Source of the DNA: Phoenix dactylifera
Lineage: Eukaryota > Streptophyta > Magnoliopsida > Arecales > Arecaceae
Length of the DNA: 64,000 nt
Direction: 5' to 3'
Assembly: GCF_009389715.1 (NCBI RefSeq)
Contig: NC_052405.1
Span: 9,589,194 to 9,653,193, forward strand
Part shown: positions 60,721 to 64,000 of the stretch, one piece after another
Position numbering within the stretch: the first letter of the stretch is position 1
Layout: each line of letters opens with the position of its first letter
Translations under genes and position numbers: made by a program
The notes under the pieces: generated by a model
Database searches by the model: none
What the model was told of the DNA's origin: nothing
What the model saw: the letters and a program-made list of their open reading frames with translations, nothing else

Positions 60721-63543
60721 ATGAGCAATTACGAATAGTAAGATCGGCGATCAATTTCCGCTCGATTTCTCCCATTTTTTTTTTTTTTTGTCTTTGGATA
60801 TTTTCGGCTTTTGTTTTAATCCGATCGTTTCCAACTGTTTCTCCGCAGCGATTACCTCTTCAAGCTCCTCTTGATCGGAGACTCTTCCGTCGGGAAGTCG
60901 TGCCTCCTCCTCAGATTCGCTGTGAGTTGAAAGTTCTGCCCCCCAAAAGAATTCGCTTTTCAAAATCCTTCTTTCTTGTTGGAATTATAGGGTTTGATTA
61001 GGCTGTGGTTTTCTTTGATCGCGATCAGTTGCGCTGAATTCGGAAATTAGGGTTTCGATTTGGAGATTCATATCCCATTTTTATAACAGTAATGCTAATG
61101 GGGCATGCTAATCTGGGACTTGTTTTCAGGATGATTCATATGTTGATAGCTATATCAGCACGATAGGTGTGGATTTTGTAAGTTTTGTTGATTTATTTGC
61201 CTTTAGTAATGCAACATTTGCATTGGTTTATTCATTTGAAATTTGAATGATTTATATTGCTATTTCATCTTAAATTGTTATAATGTGCAGAAAATTCGAA
61301 CGGTGGAGCTGGATGGAAAAACGATCAAGTTGCAGATTGTGAGTGGTTTTCGGATTATTAGATAAATTGTGCTACAAAAAGATTTCTTACGGTAAAAATA
61401 TTAATAATATGCATCAGAAAGCAGTTTGGTGAGATGGTATATTGTTTAGGTCATTATGTCATTAAAATTGGGTGATTGCAAGGTGATAGGGGGTTGGGAA
61501 TGGGATTGAGGAGGTGAGAGTTTGGACCACTCTCAACAACCAAACTTGTGTTCGAAATCAACTATAATAAAAGGTGGGAGTCGCTGTCCAAAACCTGCTA
61601 TTTTGGGTAGTAAGGTCATTTTCAAGAGTGCAACTGCATGATATCATACCTATGTTTCTTGCTTTGCAGCATCTTCCAGCAGCATTCACCTACTCGGACA
61701 TGTCACGAGGGACTTCTGTGCTGCTATTGTCAGACATTAATCAATAGAAAAGTGATAATTCTTTGTCTGCTACTATTCTAGATCTATCACCATTCATCTA
61801 TTTGCACAAGACCACCTAATTTACAATCTGTTCATGGTTTTTCTGCTTTTACATGAGCCTGGGAAGTTTATGGCAATGTACATGTGTCTGTGACCCCATT
61901 CGTGATATCCATCAGCAATTTTGCATGACTTCATGATTGGTTTACAGATTTTTGGCTCTCACTGCACCATTTATGCCTATCTCAAAGCCTCAAGGCCTGT
62001 TAGATTTGATTGCGTTGTTGGGTTTGAGTGGGTCCTGTACTATCCAGCATTTGATGGTTAACAGTTTTATTCTCAACCACTATGCTATAAATCCAGTCTA
62101 GTAGAAGTTGACATACAAGTGCCCTTGATTACCTTGCCTTTCAATAATCTTTATAGATTCTCTGACACTACTACTTCTTATGTTATCTTAAAACCATAGA
62201 TGTATATAGTAACCATAATTGGTTAGTCCTATCCCAAGTTTCTCAGCTGCGTAGAAATGACTTTCTAGCATAAAAAATGTGATAGATCAGCTTTGCACGA
62301 GAAACAACAACCTTGTCGTTTGAGTATTGTAAACATGTATAATCTTTCTCATGATTACATTGTTAGTTCTGTAGCTTAGTCAAGAAAGGCTCCTAACAAC
62401 TGCATGCAAATGGATAAGATCTACTAGTCTCATGCATGTCCCTGCCGAACTTCATACTATGTTAGTTTAAAAACTTGGATAGGGCACATGATTTTTTTCT
62501 CACGAGATGACATACAGAATTGCTATGTATGTATATTTAGCTTTGTGGTCTGATTTAATATTACTATGGTAACAATCTTTTTTACTTGTCTAGTGGGATA
62601 CGGCTGGACAGGAACGGTTCAGGACCATAACAAGCAGTTATTACCGAGGTGCACATGGGATCATCGTAAGAATTTCTTCTCAGTCTGGTCACCTTCTCAT
62701 CAAACTTCATCTTTTTAAGGAAATCATCATGCTTCTTTGGGTATTTTCTTTTTTTGCCTTGGTAACAACCAATAGTACGTGCAATTCCTTCTGTAAGACT
62801 TGATCTATGATGTTCAAATCTTTCTTAAGAGGCTTCATAATTTCAGCTTGGAATTGCAAAGCATTTATCATCATATTATGAGTGTTCCAACTTGTACTAC
62901 ATCAACCTGGAAGATGATGTTTGTGTAATCAAAATGTGCACATGGTCTCCATTCATGTAAGCCCTGCCAACACCAAAATTGGTGCAACTTGTACTTGTCT
63001 CTTTAGAATTTTTAAAAAGAAAAATGCTAGCAACTGCTGCAACTCTCATGGACAGCCTGAAAAATCAAGGTTAACGCCCAAATAATCAAGTTTAGGGATA
63101 AAGCCACATGCCTTCTGGCAGGACATCCTATATGAGATTTTTGGGGTGCTAACCTTGATTTTTCAGGATTATCTGTAAGTGTTGTTGTTAGTCTAGTACT
63201 TTGCATTTCAACGTAAGGAAACATGATATGTTTGCACAAATGATGGGCCAATATACTTCAAATTTCTTAGTTTAAGCAAAATCAAGAATTTCTTTTAATA
63301 CATATATTTAATATGTGCCTTGGAGTCCATCAAATCATGAGTTTTTGTTACTAACTGCTTGGATCTGATGACGGTAAACTTTTTCAGATTGTTTATGATG
63401 TTACGGAGATGGAGAGCTTCAACAATGTCAAGCAATGGCTAAATGAGATTGATAGGTATGCAAATGACAGTGTATGCAAGCTTCTTGTTGGAAATAAATG
63501 CGATTTGGTTGAGAATAAAGTTGTGGAGACAGAGAAGGCGAAG
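60721..63543 (+). CDS. RABD1: Rab GTPase, RABD1/RIC1 type (3' end outside window)
   Basis: Six exons in view: 60721-60737, 60849-60921, 61130-61177, 61291-61338, 62594-62665 and 63388-63543; GT-AG, in phase, 154 residues. About 50 residues with the prenylated C-terminal Cys motif should lie beyond 64000. Motifs: P-loop GDSSVGKS (G1), switch I with [19 protein letters not shown] (effector Thr), [19 protein letters not shown] (G3 and switch II), GNKCDL (NKxD, G4). All nucleotide-binding residues seen so far are present. RABD proteins (Ypt1/Rab1 class) drive ER-to-Golgi vesicle traffic. [20 protein letters not shown] with [15 protein letters not shown] favours RABD1 over RABD2. Exon 1 is only 17 nt and intron retention would give a stop at codon 6. 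The N-terminus MSNYEYDYLF has one residue more than the usual MSNEYDYLF. Confidence 0.93.
63030..63196. mobile_element. Foldback/MITE-like element in RABD1 intron 5
   Basis: Inverted arms CCTGAAAAATCAAGGTTA (63056-63073) and TAACCTTGATTTTTCAGG (about 63150-63167) with weaker symmetry outwards to CTAG at both ends. About 75 bp separate the arms. No coding content. Confidence 0.6.
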
Positions 63544-64000
63544 GTAATATTGTTGCTTGATTTTGTAAATAAAGTCTGTTTTTTGTTTTTTTTTGTTTAA
63601 ATTCTGGTTTACCCTTGAATGATTGAATCACCGCTCTTTGGCTGCATATTGGCATTAACATTAGATCATTCGAGTATGGATGATTTGACATATGGTTTCC
63701 TTTTTGTGTGTCTGAGCAGTTGAATGTGATCATGGTTTTAATGAAAGTCATATTTGTTAGAAGGGCTGGAAGGAGTAAAAGAACATAATAGTAAAGGAAA
63801 CAATAGGTACTTAGAGACATGCAAGAAATTGAATAAAGCAAATATGTGTCTGGCACGCTATGTTCCCCACAGCATCTAGTATAGGATTTAATGAGATACG
63901 AGCATCCATAATAATATTCAGATATTGATGAAATCCTTACAGCACCTTGTAATTATGAGAGTCGTTGTACCATTGGGTTATGAATGGAAGTCAGTGAGAC
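63544..64000 (+). other. Intron 6 of RABD1 gene, open at window end
   Basis: Starts with the donor GTAATA after exon 6. No next exon with the expected EIGIPFLETSAK-type sequence is seen before the window ends. Confidence 0.7.

Overview
The window is nuclear DNA of a flowering plant. It has split genes with GT-AG introns, chloroplast transit peptides, a nuclear-type tRNA-Gly, truncated LINEs, TIR elements and a plastid-DNA insert. Moderate gene GC, long AT-rich introns and a monocot-like Rab protein point to a non-grass monocot, perhaps a palm; this is inference. Gene models were spliced by hand from donor/acceptor sites and reading phase. Comparisons with Arabidopsis locus names are from memory.

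Layout: (1) 1-10 kb: a single-exon chloroplast PPR gene (-) and a five-exon SnoaL/NTF2-like plastid gene (+) with a long-TIR element in intron 4. (2) 10-16.5 kb: tRNA-Gly(UCC) (-), a three-exon DUF506/PDDEXK-like gene (-) and a three-exon PSB33 gene (+, Rieske fold without iron-sulfur ligands). (3) 16.5-25 kb: intergenic DNA with a small AP2/ERF gene (+), a 121-bp tandem repeat, a LINE 3' end and a 483-bp TIR element. (4) 25-30 kb: an eight-exon CDK-like kinase (+) with an N-myristoylation start. (5) 32-42 kb: a ten-exon plastid protein with two thioredoxin/GST-N-like domains (+). (6) 42-54 kb: mostly gene-poor, with one intronless glucuronoxylan 4-O-methyltransferase gene (+). (7) 54-60.7 kb: repeat-rich DNA with a truncated LINE, a scrambled plastid insert (psbZ, ndhF, psbT pieces), an old duplicated segment, a ~272-bp tandem repeat and an AT-rich block. 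(8) 60.7-64 kb: the first six exons of a RABD1/RIC1-type Rab GTPase (+), running off the window.

The genes do not form a pathway. Four encode likely chloroplast proteins (PPR, NTF2-like, PSB33, thioredoxin/GST-like). PPR, NTF2-like, PSB33, ERF and kinase match in order and type the Arabidopsis block At1g71460-At1g71530. The thioredoxin/GST-like and GXM genes match the adjacent pair At4g10000/At4g09990. The window therefore looks like a conserved ancestral gene order swollen by repeats. I found no credible new biological system; the best leads are the conserved gene order, the plastid mosaic, the dispersed TIR families and the MYB46-type motif cluster before the xylan gene.
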